From assembly GCA_937952975.1 (NCBI GenBank), contig CALFXX010000079.1, forward strand, positions 1 through 24,454: 24,454 nt of DNA, read 5' to 3'. The translations under genes were made by a program, and so were the position numbers. Each line of letters starts with the position of its first letter. The first letter of the stretch is position 1. Positions 12,964 to 21,617 of the stretch are shown piece after piece. Source of the stretch: an uncultured Alcaligenaceae bacterium (GTDB lineage Bacteria > Pseudomonadota > Gammaproteobacteria > Burkholderiales > Burkholderiaceae_B). The notes under the pieces are model-generated. The model had not been told where the DNA came from, searched no databases, and saw nothing but the letters and a program-made list of their open reading frames with translations.

Positions 12964-14793
12964 TTACAACGTCAAATCAGAGCGCGTCAGCGCCTCGGTC
13001 ATTACCACACCTTGAGACAGCGCCAGGTTCAGTGCCTGCACACGCGGCAAGATTGACCCCGCATAGAACACTGCCGTGGCAAATTTATTTTGCATGAAAG
13101 GTGTTGAACGCGACTCACGTTGCGCTACGCTGCAGACGAGCGCAGCCCGGGCAAGATGCCAGCCACCCAAGACATAGCCTGTCAGCATCAAATAGGGCAC
13201 GCTACCTGCGTAGACTGCCCGGATATCCGTTTTAGCGTGATCGAGCACAAAGTGCACAGCGCTTTCATAGGCTTCGACAGCTAGCGTTAGGTTTGTATGA
13301 ATCAGCGTCAACCCTGCCGCGTTCTCAACCTGCGCCAGTGCGCTTTCAGTGTTGAGTTCACGCAGCGTTTGTTGCATCGCTTGTGCTAGCGCCATTGCAG
13401 TCGCACCCGCATCGCGCAAGGTTTTACGCCCCACCAAATCATTGGCTTGAATCGCTGTCGTACCTTCATAGATCGTCAAAATACGTGCGTCACGATAAAA
13501 CTGTGCGGCACCCGTTTCTTCGATAAAACCCATGCCACCGTGCACCTGCACACCGAGTGAAGTCACCTCAAGCGAACACTCCGTTGAAAAACCTTTCACG
13601 ATGGGCACTAAATAATCGTATAACGCTTGCTTGGTGCGACGCACCTCTGGATCAGGATGTTCAAGACTTAAATCATCCGTCGCGGCAGCCACGCAAGCGA
13701 TCGAACGCGCAGCCTCAGTCAACCCACGCATCGTCGACAACATCCGCTGCACGTCGGGATGCTGCACGATCGGTACTGCTGCGGCAGAGCCTTCAATGGC
13801 CCGACTTTGAACGCGATCACGCGCATAAGCACGCGCTTTTTGGGTAGCGGCCTCGCTTACACCAATGCCCTGAACGCCTACGCCAAAGCGCGCTGCGTTC
13901 ATCATAATAAACATGTACTCAAGGCCACGATTTTCTTGGCCGACTAATGTACCGACCGCGCCAGGGCCCACCTCGCCCTGATCATCACCAAACAGCAACA
14001 CCGCTGTCGGGCTCCCGTGAATGCCAAGTTTGTGTTCGATCGACGCGCACCAGACGTCATTGCGCGCACCCAACGAGCCGTCTTCATTGACGAGCACCTT
14101 CGGCACAACGAACAGCGACAACCCTTTCACGCCAGGTGGCGCATCCGCCATGCGGGCCAGCACCAGATGCACGATGTTTTCAGCGAGATCATGCTCGCCA
14201 AAGGTAATGTAAATTTTTTGACCAAACAGGCGATACGTACCGTCGACTTGCGCAACGGCTCGTGTGCTCACCAAAGACAAATCAGAACCGGCCTGCGGTT
14301 CGGTCAAGTTCATGGTGCCGGTCCATTTACCTTGCACCAGTGCTTCGATATAAAGTTTTTGTTGTTTGTCTGAACCAGATAACAGCAAAGCCTCAATGAC
14401 GCCATCTGTCAATAAGGGGCATAACGAAAACGCTAAATTGCCCGCGTTTAAATTTTCGGTTGCTGCGCAGCCCAACAGCTTGGGCAGGCCCTGCCCTCCC
14501 CACTGTGCAGGATGACGCAAGCCCTGCCAACCACCCTCTACGAATTGTTTAAAGGCCTGATGATACGACGCAGGCATCTTCACCGCACCATTGGCATGAA
14601 CCGGCGGATGCTGGTCACCATCCCAATTGGTGGGCGCCACGACTTCAGCTGTGAACTTAGCGTTTTCTTCAAGCACTGCCTCAATCAAATCAGGCTCAAG
14701 CTCAGAAAAAGCCTGCAGCGTTAAGAGTTCGGGCATGCCTGCAATATGCTCAAACACAAAACGAAAATCATCTACCGGAGCGCGATAAGTCAT
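12964..14793 (-). CDS. Acyl-CoA dehydrogenase (large, DmdC-like class)
   Basis: FAD-dependent acyl-CoA dehydrogenase of 609 residues, close to the ~600 of the DmdC/3-methylmercaptopropionyl-CoA dehydrogenase-like group and longer than classical ~380-residue enzymes. Domains in order: N-terminal helical (about 35-155), the middle beta domain with the flavin-contacting MNLTEPQAGSDLS (161-173), a C-terminal helical domain with VHGGMGFIEE (417-426), and a C-terminal extension. The probable catalytic base is E443 in IYEGTTAIQAND. GAGG lies about 8 bases before the ATG. It is downstream of etfB-etfA but separated from them by a terminator, so it may be expressed partly separately. It would hand electrons to the adjacent ETF. 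The natural acyl-CoA is not determinable. Confidence 0.93.
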   Translation of the reverse strand: MTYRAPVDDFRFVFEHIAGMPELLTLQAFSELEPDLIEAVLEENAKFTAEVVAPTNWDGDQHPPVHANGAVKMPASYHQAFKQFVEGGWQGLRHPAQWGGQGLPKLLGCAATENLNAGNLAFSLCPLLTDGVIEALLLSGSDKQQKLYIEALVQGKWTGTMNLTEPQAGSDLSLVSTRAVAQVDGTYRLFGQKIYITFGEHDLAENIVHLVLARMADAPPGVKGLSLFVVPKVLVNEDGSLGARNDVWCASIEHKLGIHGSPTAVLLFGDDQGEVGPGAVGTLVGQENRGLEYMFIMMNAARFGVGVQGIGVSEAATQKARAYARDRVQSRAIEGSAAAVPIVQHPDVQRMLSTMRGLTEAARSIACVAAATDDLSLEHPDPEVRRTKQALYDYLVPIVKGFSTECSLEVTSLGVQVHGGMGFIEETGAAQFYRDARILTIYEGTTAIQANDLVGRKTLRDAGATAMALAQAMQQTLRELNTESALAQVENAAGLTLIHTNLTLAVEAYESAVHFVLDHAKTDIRAVYAGSVPYLMLTGYVLGGWHLARAALVCSVAQRESRSTPFMQNKFATAVFYAGSILPRVQALNLALSQGVVMTEALTRSDLTL

Positions 14794-14820
14794 GAAGCTA
14801 ACCTCGATACAAACTGAAAC

Positions 14821-14845
14821 AAAAACCCCGTCACGGGGACGGGGT
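14821..14845 (-). terminator. Rho-independent terminator after etfA
   Basis: ACCCCGTC (14825-14832), loop ACGGG and GACGGGGT (14838-14845) form an 8-bp stem. On the minus strand it is followed by TTTTTG and further T. It lies 30 bases past the etfA stop and just before the acyl-CoA dehydrogenase Shine-Dalgarno. Confidence 0.85.
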
Positions 14846-14874
14846 CAGAATACTCTGTCAGGCTTGAATGAAGC

Positions 14875-15801
14875 TTACAGAGTGGTCACGAGTTCAGGAA
14901 CGGCTTGAAATAAATCAGCCACCAAACCGTAATCGGCAACACCAAAGATCGGGGCTTCGGTATCTTTATTAATGGCAACAATGACCTTTGAATCTTTCAT
15001 ACCGGCCAAATGCTGGATCGCGCCAGAAATTCCGATCGCCACGTACAGCTGTGGCGCCACGATTTTGCCCGTTTGACCAACTTGCCAGTCGTTCGGTGCG
15101 TAGCCTGCATCCACCGCAGCGCGTGAGGCGCCCATGGCTGCACCAAGCTTGTCAGCCAGTGGATCAAGAATTTTAAAGTTTTCAGCGCTGCCCATGCCGC
15201 GTCCGCCTGACACCACCACTCGCGCACCGGCGAGCTCAGGACGATCGTTTTTGGCGACTTCGCGACCAACAAAAGTCGACAGGCCGGCCGAATCAGCGGC
15301 CGCAACAGTTTCGATCGAAGCACTACCACCCTCGGGCGCTGCGTCAAAACCCGTCGTGCGCACGGTGATCACTTTTGTAGAGTCGCTTGACTGCACGGTT
15401 GCAATCGCATTACCCGCGTAGATTGCACGCTGAAACGTATCAGGTGAATCGACTGCTTGAATTTCAGAGATTTGTGCAACATCTAAGCTAGCAGCCACAC
15501 GCGGTGACACGTTTTTGCCTGAAGCGGTTGCAGCAAACAGAATGTGGCTATAGCCACTGGCTAAAGCCAAGACTTGTTTCGCAACGTTTTCGGCCAAGCT
15601 GTCAGCCAGGGCTGGCGACTCAGCTAGCAACACCTTTGAAACGCCCGTGATTTTTGCGGCATGCTCGGCAACTGCGCGGGCATTGGCACCAGCAACCAAC
15701 ACATGAATATCACCACCAATTTTTGCAGCCGCAGCTACAACGTTATGGGTAGCACCTTTTAATTGAACATTATCGTGTTCAGCGATGACAAGTATTGACA
15801 T
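14875..15801 (-). CDS. etfA: Electron transfer flavoprotein alpha subunit
   Basis: FAD-binding subunit of ETF, 308 residues, which carries electrons from acyl-CoA dehydrogenases to the ETF:quinone oxidoreductase. The N-terminal domain begins MSILVIAEHDNVQLKGATHNVVAAA. The C-terminal FAD domain has the signature SGGRGMGSAENFKILDPLADKLGAAMGASRAAVD (about 198-231), QVGQTGKIVAPQLYVAIGISGAIQH (about 240-264) and INKDTEAPIFGVADYG. The ATG begins 2 bases after the etfB stop, indicating translational coupling. A clear terminator follows. Confidence 0.98.
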   Translation of the reverse strand: MSILVIAEHDNVQLKGATHNVVAAAAKIGGDIHVLVAGANARAVAEHAAKITGVSKVLLAESPALADSLAENVAKQVLALASGYSHILFAATASGKNVSPRVAASLDVAQISEIQAVDSPDTFQRAIYAGNAIATVQSSDSTKVITVRTTGFDAAPEGGSASIETVAAADSAGLSTFVGREVAKNDRPELAGARVVVSGGRGMGSAENFKILDPLADKLGAAMGASRAAVDAGYAPNDWQVGQTGKIVAPQLYVAIGISGAIQHLAGMKDSKVIVAINKDTEAPIFGVADYGLVADLFQAVPELVTTL

Positions 15802-15803
15802 GG

Positions 15804-16556
15804 TTACACCACCACCTTTGCTTCGTTCTTAAGTTTGTCAACCAGTGCAGCGACGTCTTGCACTTTAATACCTGCCGAACGTGCTGCAGGCTCAACTACC
15901 TTCAGCGTTTTCAGGCGAGGTGCAACATCCACACCCAACGACTCAGGTGTCACGGTGTCGAGTTGCTTTTTCTTGGCTTTCATGATGTTGGGCAAGGTCA
16001 CATAACGCGGCTCGTTTAAGCGCAGATCAGTCGTGACGATTGCAGGCAGCTTGAGCTCAATGGTTTCGAGTCCGCCGTCGACTTCACGCGTGACGCGTGC
16101 AACGCCGTCGCCGAGTTCGATTTTGCTGGCGAACGTCGCTTGCGACCAACCTAGCAATGCGGCGAGCATTTGCCCTGTTTGATTAGAGTCGTCGTCAATC
16201 GCTTGCTTTCCCAAGATGATCAGCGAGGGTTGTTCTTTTTCGGCCAGGACTTTGAGCAACTTAGCAACGGCCAAGGGCTGAAGCTCGACATCGGTTTGCA
16301 CCAAAATGCCACGATCAGCTCCAATCGCCATCGCCGTACGCAAGGTCTCTTGGCATTGCGCCACGCCGCAAGATACCGCGATCACCTCTGAGGCGGCGCC
16401 CTTTTCTTTCAGACGGGTCGCTTCTTCAACTGCGATCTCATCGAAGGGGTTCATCGACATCTTTACGTTCGCAATGTCAACGCCCGTGTGATCAGACTTC
16501 ACACGTACTTTTACGTTGTAGTCTACGACGCGCTTTACAGGAACAAGCACTTTCAT
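15804..16556 (-). CDS. etfB: Electron transfer flavoprotein beta subunit
   Basis: AMP-binding subunit of ETF, 250 residues, close to the typical 249. It opens MKVLVPVKRVVDYNVKVRVK and carries MNPFDEIAVEEATRLKEKG (about 36-54), the central GKQAIDDDSNQTGQMLAALLGW adenine-nucleotide segment, and the ETF-beta signature VTREVDGGLETIELKLPAIVTTDLRLNEPRY. GGAG (16565-16568 on the complement) lies 8 bases before the ATG. It is first in the etfBA unit, with a candidate promoter and palindromic operator just upstream. Confidence 0.98.
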   Translation of the reverse strand: MKVLVPVKRVVDYNVKVRVKSDHTGVDIANVKMSMNPFDEIAVEEATRLKEKGAASEVIAVSCGVAQCQETLRTAMAIGADRGILVQTDVELQPLAVAKLLKVLAEKEQPSLIILGKQAIDDDSNQTGQMLAALLGWSQATFASKIELGDGVARVTREVDGGLETIELKLPAIVTTDLRLNEPRYVTLPNIMKAKKKQLDTVTPESLGVDVAPRLKTLKVVEPAARSAGIKVQDVAALVDKLKNEAKVVV

Positions 16557-16584
16557 CCAACGATCTCCAGATATTAAAAATACA

Positions 16585-16614
16585 ACTCTATCGGGTCTGA
16601 CGCCCGATAATCAA
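16585..16614 (-). promoter_or_regulatory. Candidate etfBA promoter with palindromic operator in the spacer
   Basis: On the minus strand TTGATT (16614-16609) and TAGAGT (16590-16585) are separated by 18 bp. The spacer holds a perfect inverted repeat, TATCGGG-N7-CCCGATA (16589-16609), which touches both hexamers. A repressor bound here would occlude RNA polymerase. Transcription would begin about 20 bases before the etfB start. The regulator is not identifiable from the motif. Confidence 0.45.
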
Positions 16615-16657
16615 CCCCTGATTCTACCGGAACTCGCGCCTCGGCTCAGGCAATCGG

Positions 16658-16663
16658 TATGAT
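16658..16663 (+). promoter_or_regulatory. Possible -10 element of mltB
   Basis: TATGAT, five of six matches to the -10 consensus, lies 26 bases before the mltB ATG and is followed by AAGGA as ribosome binding site. No good -35 is visible. Confidence 0.35.
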
Positions 16664-16689
16664 ATCGGCTGATTTCACAAGGAAAATGT

Positions 16690-17877
16690 ATGCTTTGCCT
16701 TAGCCGCCTACTTCAATTAAGTGTACTCACTGCACTACTTTGTGGTTGCGCTTCGCCTCCGTCTGAGTCTGGCAAGGCATCTAAGGCAGACGCAAGCTCA
16801 AACACAGCCACAGCAGCAGGCGCGGCTTCAAACACCACGTCGGGCACATCTTCAGGCGGCAAGACCGTCGCAGGCTCTACAGAGACGGCCAGTAGCCGCT
16901 TTGACCCTGCGTCCCGCCCCCAAACCGAGAGCGCCCGTCGGGCAACGATGCAACGCTTTGGCATTGAATTAGCCGCGCAGCGCACACTGCCTGAAACTAA
17001 GGTACTGCAACTGCTAGACGAGGCGCGCTATAACCCTACTGTTGCCCGCATTGTGGCTCCGGTCGCAGCGGGTCAACCGCGCGTACCACGCAGTTGGGCG
17101 ACCTATCGTGGCCGCGTGGTCGAGCCGATTCGTATTGCTCAGGGGCAGGCGTTTATGCAACAGTACGGGGCCGAGCTTGACCGCGCGGCAGCCCGTTATG
17201 GCGTCCCGCAAACCATCATCGCAGCGATCATTGGCGTCGAAACTCTGTACGGCAAAAGCCAAGGTACCTTTCGAGTTCTGGACTCGTTAGCCACACTTGG
17301 CTTTGACTACCCCGACGCCTCAAGGCCGGATCGTGCTGAAATGTTTCGCGGCCAGTTAGCAGACTTAATCGAGTTGGATTTGAGCGGCCGCGTTGACGCC
17401 AGAACCCTCAAAGGGTCGTTTGCAGGCGCAGTCGGCATCCCACAATTCATGCCTGGCAGCATCAAACGTTTTGCCGTGAGTGCGCGGGGCGCCCAAGAGA
17501 TCAACCTCAGCACCAATATGGCCGATGCCATTGCTTCGGTCGCGAATTTCTTGGTTGAACATGGCTGGCAGCGTGGCTTGCCGATTTTTGTTCCGGTCAG
17601 ACTACCCGCTGGGGCAGACAAAATGGTTGATGGGGGCTTGAAACCCACCCTTGACTGGCCTCAATTGCAGGCCGCTGGTGCGACGCTCGCCCCCGGCGCC
17701 AAACAAGCCCCCTGGATGCGCGCAGCGCTTGGAGTCATCGACCTACCCGAAGAAAGCGCTGGAACGGTTGAACTGCGCACGGCCACTCAGAACTTCTTTA
17801 CGATCACACAATACAACCGAAGCTATTTTTATGCAGCTTCAGTCGCGGACCTCGCCCGCGCCCTAGGCGACAATTGA
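16690..17877 (+). CDS. mltB: Lytic murein transglycosylase B, lipoprotein
   Basis: Peptidoglycan lytic transglycosylase (SLT family 3), 395 residues, predicted outer-membrane lipoprotein. The signal peptide MLCLSRLLQLSVLTALLCGC ends in a lipobox-like LCGC with the acylated cysteine at C20; the extra cysteine at C18 is unusual. Residues 21-68 are a low-complexity Ser/Thr/Ala/Gly linker. The catalytic glutamate is E184 in GVETLYGKSQGTFRVLDSLATLGF. FAGAVGIPQFMPGSIKRFAV is the conserved substrate-groove segment. AAGGA precedes the ATG by about 7 bases; an overlapping ATG at 16686 opens only a few codons. It is convergent with cysM, with a 36-base gap and no clear terminator. Confidence 0.95.
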   Translation: MLCLSRLLQLSVLTALLCGCASPPSESGKASKADASSNTATAAGAASNTTSGTSSGGKTVAGSTETASSRFDPASRPQTESARRATMQRFGIELAAQRTLPETKVLQLLDEARYNPTVARIVAPVAAGQPRVPRSWATYRGRVVEPIRIAQGQAFMQQYGAELDRAAARYGVPQTIIAAIIGVETLYGKSQGTFRVLDSLATLGFDYPDASRPDRAEMFRGQLADLIELDLSGRVDARTLKGSFAGAVGIPQFMPGSIKRFAVSARGAQEINLSTNMADAIASVANFLVEHGWQRGLPIFVPVRLPAGADKMVDGGLKPTLDWPQLQAAGATLAPGAKQAPWMRAALGVIDLPEESAGTVELRTATQNFFTITQYNRSYFYAASVADLARALGDN

Positions 17878-17913
17878 TAGTCCTCGACAACAAGGGGGTG
17901 CCTACCTCTTTCG

Positions 17914-18831
17914 TTAAGCTTGCGGATCGAACAAACCAGTCGACAGGTAACGATCGCCGCGATCACAAACGATAAAGGCAATGGTGGCGTTACGCGCGGT
18001 TTCGGCAACGCGCAACGCAGCCACCAAAGCCCCTGCCGCTGACACGCCAGCGCAGATGCCTTCTTCAGCAGCAAGCCGCCTAGCCATATTTTCAGCGTCT
18101 TTTTGCTCGATCGACTCAAACTGATCGACCAGCGTTGGATCATAAATCGCAGGTAAATAGGCCTCAGGCCATTTCCGAATGCCGGCAATCTGCGAGCCCT
18201 CAGCTGGCTGCGCACCCACAATAGTTATATCCGGATTTTTTAATTTTAAGTAGCGGCCGACCCCCATGATCGTTCCGGTGGTGCCCATCGCGCTAACAAA
18301 ATGGGTGATTTCGCCGCCAGTTTGATCCCACAGTTCTGGCCCTGTGGTATTGAAATGCGCCAACGGATTATCCGGATTCGAAAATTGGTCAAGTACCTTG
18401 CCTTGGCCTTCCGATTGCATCTTGGTCGCCAGATCGCGGGCAAATTCCATACCACCACCACTGGCAGGCGTGAGGATCAGTTCAGCCCCGTAAGCCGCCA
18501 TGGATGCGCGACGCTCGACTGACAAATTATCTGGCATGATCAAAATCATTTTATAGCCGCGCATCGCAGCAGCCATCGCCAGCGCAATACCGGTATTGCC
18601 GCTCGTCGCTTCAATCAGGGTATCGCCCGGCTTAATTTCACCCCGGGCTTCTGCCCCCAAAATCATGGCCAGCGCCGGGCGATCTTTGACCGACCCAGCA
18701 GGATTATTACCTTCGAGCTTACCCAGAACAATATTGCCGCGCTCTTGTGCAATCTTTGACGGTAGCCGCTGCAGACGCACAAGTGGTGTGTTGCCAACGG
18801 CCTTTTCTACGCTTGGATATGTTTTTTTCAC
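17914..18831 (-). CDS. cysM: Cysteine synthase B (O-acetylserine sulfhydrylase, CysM)
   Basis: PLP-dependent enzyme that makes cysteine from O-acetylserine and sulfide or thiosulfate, 305 residues. The PLP Schiff-base lysine is K49 in EGNNPAGSVKDRPA; the NNPAGSVKDR form marks CysM rather than CysK. SGNTG binds the substrate carboxylate, and GTTGTIMGVGRYLK contains the phosphate-binding glycines. GGAGG lies 6 bases before the ATG. It follows the comEA-like gene on the same strand after 101 bases. Confidence 0.96.
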   Translation of the reverse strand: MKKTYPSVEKAVGNTPLVRLQRLPSKIAQERGNIVLGKLEGNNPAGSVKDRPALAMILGAEARGEIKPGDTLIEATSGNTGIALAMAAAMRGYKMILIMPDNLSVERRASMAAYGAELILTPASGGGMEFARDLATKMQSEGQGKVLDQFSNPDNPLAHFNTTGPELWDQTGGEITHFVSAMGTTGTIMGVGRYLKLKNPDITIVGAQPAEGSQIAGIRKWPEAYLPAIYDPTLVDQFESIEQKDAENMARRLAAEEGICAGVSAAGALVAALRVAETARNATIAFIVCDRGDRYLSTGLFDPQA

Positions 18832-18932
18832 CGCTGCCTCCGTACCCCCACGCCTCGCGAGACGAGGGGCGCATCAAAGCGTTGATCATACCAAACGCAC
18901 ACCTGGTACAGAGGCAGAACCTGCGCGCAGGA

Positions 18933-19451
18933 TTAATGAGGCGCTGAGGTCTCGATCATCGGTGTCGCAACCCCAGCAGGCGATGCGACACGACCACGCA
19001 CCGCGTGTGCAGCAGCGCTCTGATCTTTTACCGACAACTGACCAGAAACCGCATGTGTCGTCGACACCCGTAAGCCAGCGGCCTGTAAGGTCTGCAACCG
19101 TTTAGGACCGATACCGCGCACTCGGTCAGACAAATCCTCAAGCGACTCGAACGGCCCCGCGCGGTTGCGTTCTTGCACAATAATGTGTGCAGTACGCGGC
19201 CCGACGCCCCGTAAATCTTTCAGTTGTTCTGCGCTCGCTGCATTGAGATCAAGCGCTTGGGCTGACAATCCAACCCCAACGCCGGCCAGCATAGCCGCCA
19301 CGCTGGCACGTCGCGCCAGACGATCGCCAGCCTGATGGGCAAACGGAAACGACCAGCCTGCTCGCGTACGCGGTGTCGGTATTGGGCGTTGATTATGGGG
19401 TTGCTCAGCCGTTAAAGGCTTTGCAACGGTTGAATCAAGAAAAGGGTTCAT
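18933..19451 (-). CDS. ComEA-like helix-hairpin-helix DNA-binding protein, membrane-anchored
   Basis: 172-residue protein with a ComEA-type double helix-hairpin-helix domain (about 68-126). It starts DLNAASAEQLKDLRGVGPRTA and has the second hairpin VRGIGPKRLQTLQAAG. A hydrophobic segment at about 49-66 (SVAAMLAGVGVGLSAQA) directly precedes the domain and could be a signal or an anchor. Ahead of it is a polar N-terminal extension of about 47 residues, longer than in typical ComEA-like secreted proteins. The ATG has GAGAGG 5 bases upstream, which supports the long start. A 45-residue Ala/Ser/Val-rich tail follows. ComEA homologues bind incoming DNA in the periplasm during transformation; competence itself cannot be judged from this window. 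Confidence 0.88.
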   Translation of the reverse strand: MNPFLDSTVAKPLTAEQPHNQRPIPTPRTRAGWSFPFAHQAGDRLARRASVAAMLAGVGVGLSAQALDLNAASAEQLKDLRGVGPRTAHIIVQERNRAGPFESLEDLSDRVRGIGPKRLQTLQAAGLRVSTTHAVSGQLSVKDQSAAAHAVRGRVASPAGVATPMIETSAPH

Positions 19452-19462
19452 GACTACCTCTC

Positions 19463-19525
19463 AAAAAGATGACGCGAACCAGCGCCTGGCCGCAGCTGCG
19501 GTCAGCGCTGTCGCAACGCCATCTT
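19463..19525 (-). terminator. Long hairpin with T-run between hldD and the comEA-like gene
   Basis: Nested complementary segments AAGATG/CATCTT (19466-19471, 19520-19525), AGCGC/GCGCT (19481-19485, 19505-19509) and the palindrome CCGCAGCTGCGG (19490-19501) build a long hairpin. On the minus strand it is followed by CTTTTTG. It would stop hldD transcription just before the comEA-like ribosome binding site, or act as a leader attenuator of that gene. The other bases of the 241-base gap show nothing else clear. Confidence 0.5.
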
Positions 19526-19692
19526 GAGGTTTTGTATGCCATTTATGGGGCAAACGACAAGGCAATGTCCACCCGTAATTCGCCTTGTGCCAAAACACCT
19601 GTTAGCACTTGAACGCGCGAACAAACACCCTTCTTAAGCTTGCCTCGCGCGCGAAGCTTTCTTAATGAGTCGTGACTGAGCCGCTCGAACGA

Positions 19693-20691
19693 TTAAGCGA
19701 CAGCACTTGCGCCGTGCAAAGCGCGCACATACTCCGCCACACCCGTTTGCACATCGCGCATCTCAGCTTTGTAACCTGCAGCGCGAAGTGCCGAGATATC
19801 CGCTTGGGTGTAGCTTTGATAACGCCCTTTCAAGTCTTCAGGAAAAGTCACATAGCGTAACGAACCGTGCCTCACAAGTTCTTCAAGTGACATCGGCGCT
19901 TGCCCGCGAAGCGTTCGCATCGTGTTCACCACGGCACTGGCCACGTCATTAAACGGTTGAGCACGCCCCGTGCCGCAATTGAAAATACCAGAAACTTTTG
20001 GATGATCAAGAAAATGCAAATTCACATCAACCACGTCGTGTACCGAGATAAAGTCGCGCAGCTGACCGCCATCGGCATAGCCATCCCAGCCGCCAAACAG
20101 GCGAACGTGCCCCTCAGCGATAAATTGGTTCATGTTGTGAAAAGCAACCGATGCCATACGACCTTTGTGTTGCTCTTGCGGGCCATACACATTGAAATAA
20201 CGCAAACCTACAACCTGCGCAGTGAGCGAGCTCATACGAGCACGCAACACTTGATCAAACAAAAACTTTGAATAGCCGTACACGTTGAGCGGCTTTTCGT
20301 TTGTCAGTGCCTCGGCGTAGTGCGGGCCAGCTCCATACACGGCAGCCGACGATGCGTACATCAACGGAACTTTATGGGTCTGGCAATATTCGAATAATTC
20401 GAGGGTGACGCGATAATTATTGTCCATCATGAACTGGCCGTTACGCTCGGTTGTATCCGAGCAGGCTCCCTGATGAAACACCGCACGCACACCTGGTAAA
20501 AAGCCATCAATCACGCCCCGACGGAACTCGTCTTTGTGCATGTAATCGCTAATTTGACCACCCACCAGATTCACGAATTTATCGCCATCGGTTAAGTCGT
20601 CGACCGCCAAGATATTTGTGATACCACGGCGATTTAAGCCGCGAATGATATTGCTGCCAATAAAGCCAGCCGCGCCTGTGACAACAATCAT
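19693..20691 (-). CDS. hldD: ADP-L-glycero-D-manno-heptose 6-epimerase
   Basis: Also called rfaD. It converts ADP-D-glycero- to ADP-L-glycero-D-manno-heptose, the donor for the LPS inner core. It is a 332-residue member of the short-chain dehydrogenase/epimerase family. The NADP-binding GAAGFIGSN is at residues 6-14, and DDLTDGDKFVNLV (31-43) is typical of HldD. YASSAAVYG and Y138-x3-K142 (in VYGYSKFLFDQ) supply the catalytic residues. The ATG overlaps the heptose kinase stop by 4 bases (ATGA), so the two LPS-precursor genes are translationally coupled. Confidence 0.98.
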   Translation of the reverse strand: MIVVTGAAGFIGSNIIRGLNRRGITNILAVDDLTDGDKFVNLVGGQISDYMHKDEFRRGVIDGFLPGVRAVFHQGACSDTTERNGQFMMDNNYRVTLELFEYCQTHKVPLMYASSAAVYGAGPHYAEALTNEKPLNVYGYSKFLFDQVLRARMSSLTAQVVGLRYFNVYGPQEQHKGRMASVAFHNMNQFIAEGHVRLFGGWDGYADGGQLRDFISVHDVVDVNLHFLDHPKVSGIFNCGTGRAQPFNDVASAVVNTMRTLRGQAPMSLEELVRHGSLRYVTFPEDLKGRYQSYTQADISALRAAGYKAEMRDVQTGVAEYVRALHGASAVA

Positions 20692-21617
20692 GCAAGTTCT
20701 CCGGCAGTTACTGTAGATGTTCCTAGTTTACCCACTACGATGCCACCAGCACGATTCGCCCAACGCATCGCTTCAGGCCATTCAACGCCGACCGCTCGCA
20801 TCACTGCAAGCGTAGCAAGCACGGTATCGCCCGCACCCGACACATCAAACACTTCGTGCGCCTGAGCATCAACATGATCACTGCCGTTTGCCGTAAACAG
20901 AGTCATGCCTTGCTCTGAGCGAGTCACCAACAACGCTTCAAGTTCGAGTTGATCGCGCAAACCTTGCGCGCGTTCTGCTAAATCAGCCTCGCTTGTCCAG
21001 TGACCCACGGCCTGCTGCATTTCGCCACGATTGGGCGTAACCAGGGTTGCGCCGCGATAGCGTTGATAGTCGCTACCTTTGGGATCAACCAAGACCGCAA
21101 TCCCTTGCATACGCGCCAAGGTAATCAAAGCCTCGACGTGTGCCAACGCGCCTTTAGCGTAATCAGAAAAAACGACGACGTCGTGCTCAGCAAACAAAGG
21201 CGCTACCTGCTCTTGCAAGCTATCAAGTAACTGCGCCGAGGGCTTTTCTTCGAAATCGATGCGCAGCAGTTGCTGTTGACGTCCAAGCACGCGCATTTTG
21301 AGCGTTGTGGGGTGCGCGGCATCCGCTAGCAAATGCGCACTGACACCAGCTTCAGCCAGCAACTCTTTGACCCGCTGAGCGGCCTCATCAACGCCCACCA
21401 CACCCACCAAGGTCACTTTCGCGCCCAGGGCCACGGCATTGCGCGCAACATTCGCCGCACCGCCTAGGCGATCCTCGCGGCGCACTACGTGCACTACCGG
21501 TACAGGCGCCTCGGGTGAAATCCGCTCAACTTCTCCAAACCAATAGCGGTCAAGCATCACGTCACCGACCACCAGCACGCGGGCGCGGGTGACAGCGTCT
21601 TTAGGAAATATGTTCAT
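20688..21617 (-). CDS. hldA: D-glycero-beta-D-manno-heptose-7-phosphate kinase (HldA/RfaE1)
   Basis: PfkB/ribokinase-family kinase of 309 residues that phosphorylates heptose-7-phosphate at C1 for ADP-heptose synthesis. Motifs: VVGDVMLDRYWFGEVERISPEAPVPVV at the N-terminus (16-42), GGAANVARN (52-60) and the catalytic DVSGAGDT (258-265, D264 as base). Only the kinase domain is present: the adenylyltransferase half of bifunctional HldE is absent, so a separate RfaE2/HldC must be encoded elsewhere. The start is taken at ATG 21617, which overlaps the lapB stop by 4 bases. An in-frame upstream start at 21656 would extend into lapB and adds no conserved sequence. Confidence 0.95.
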   Translation of the reverse strand: MNIFPKDAVTRARVLVVGDVMLDRYWFGEVERISPEAPVPVVHVVRREDRLGGAANVARNAVALGAKVTLVGVVGVDEAAQRVKELLAEAGVSAHLLADAAHPTTLKMRVLGRQQQLLRIDFEEKPSAQLLDSLQEQVAPLFAEHDVVVFSDYAKGALAHVEALITLARMQGIAVLVDPKGSDYQRYRGATLVTPNRGEMQQAVGHWTSEADLAERAQGLRDQLELEALLVTRSEQGMTLFTANGSDHVDAQAHEVFDVSGAGDTVLATLAVMRAVGVEWPEAMRWANRAGGIVVGKLGTSTVTAGELA

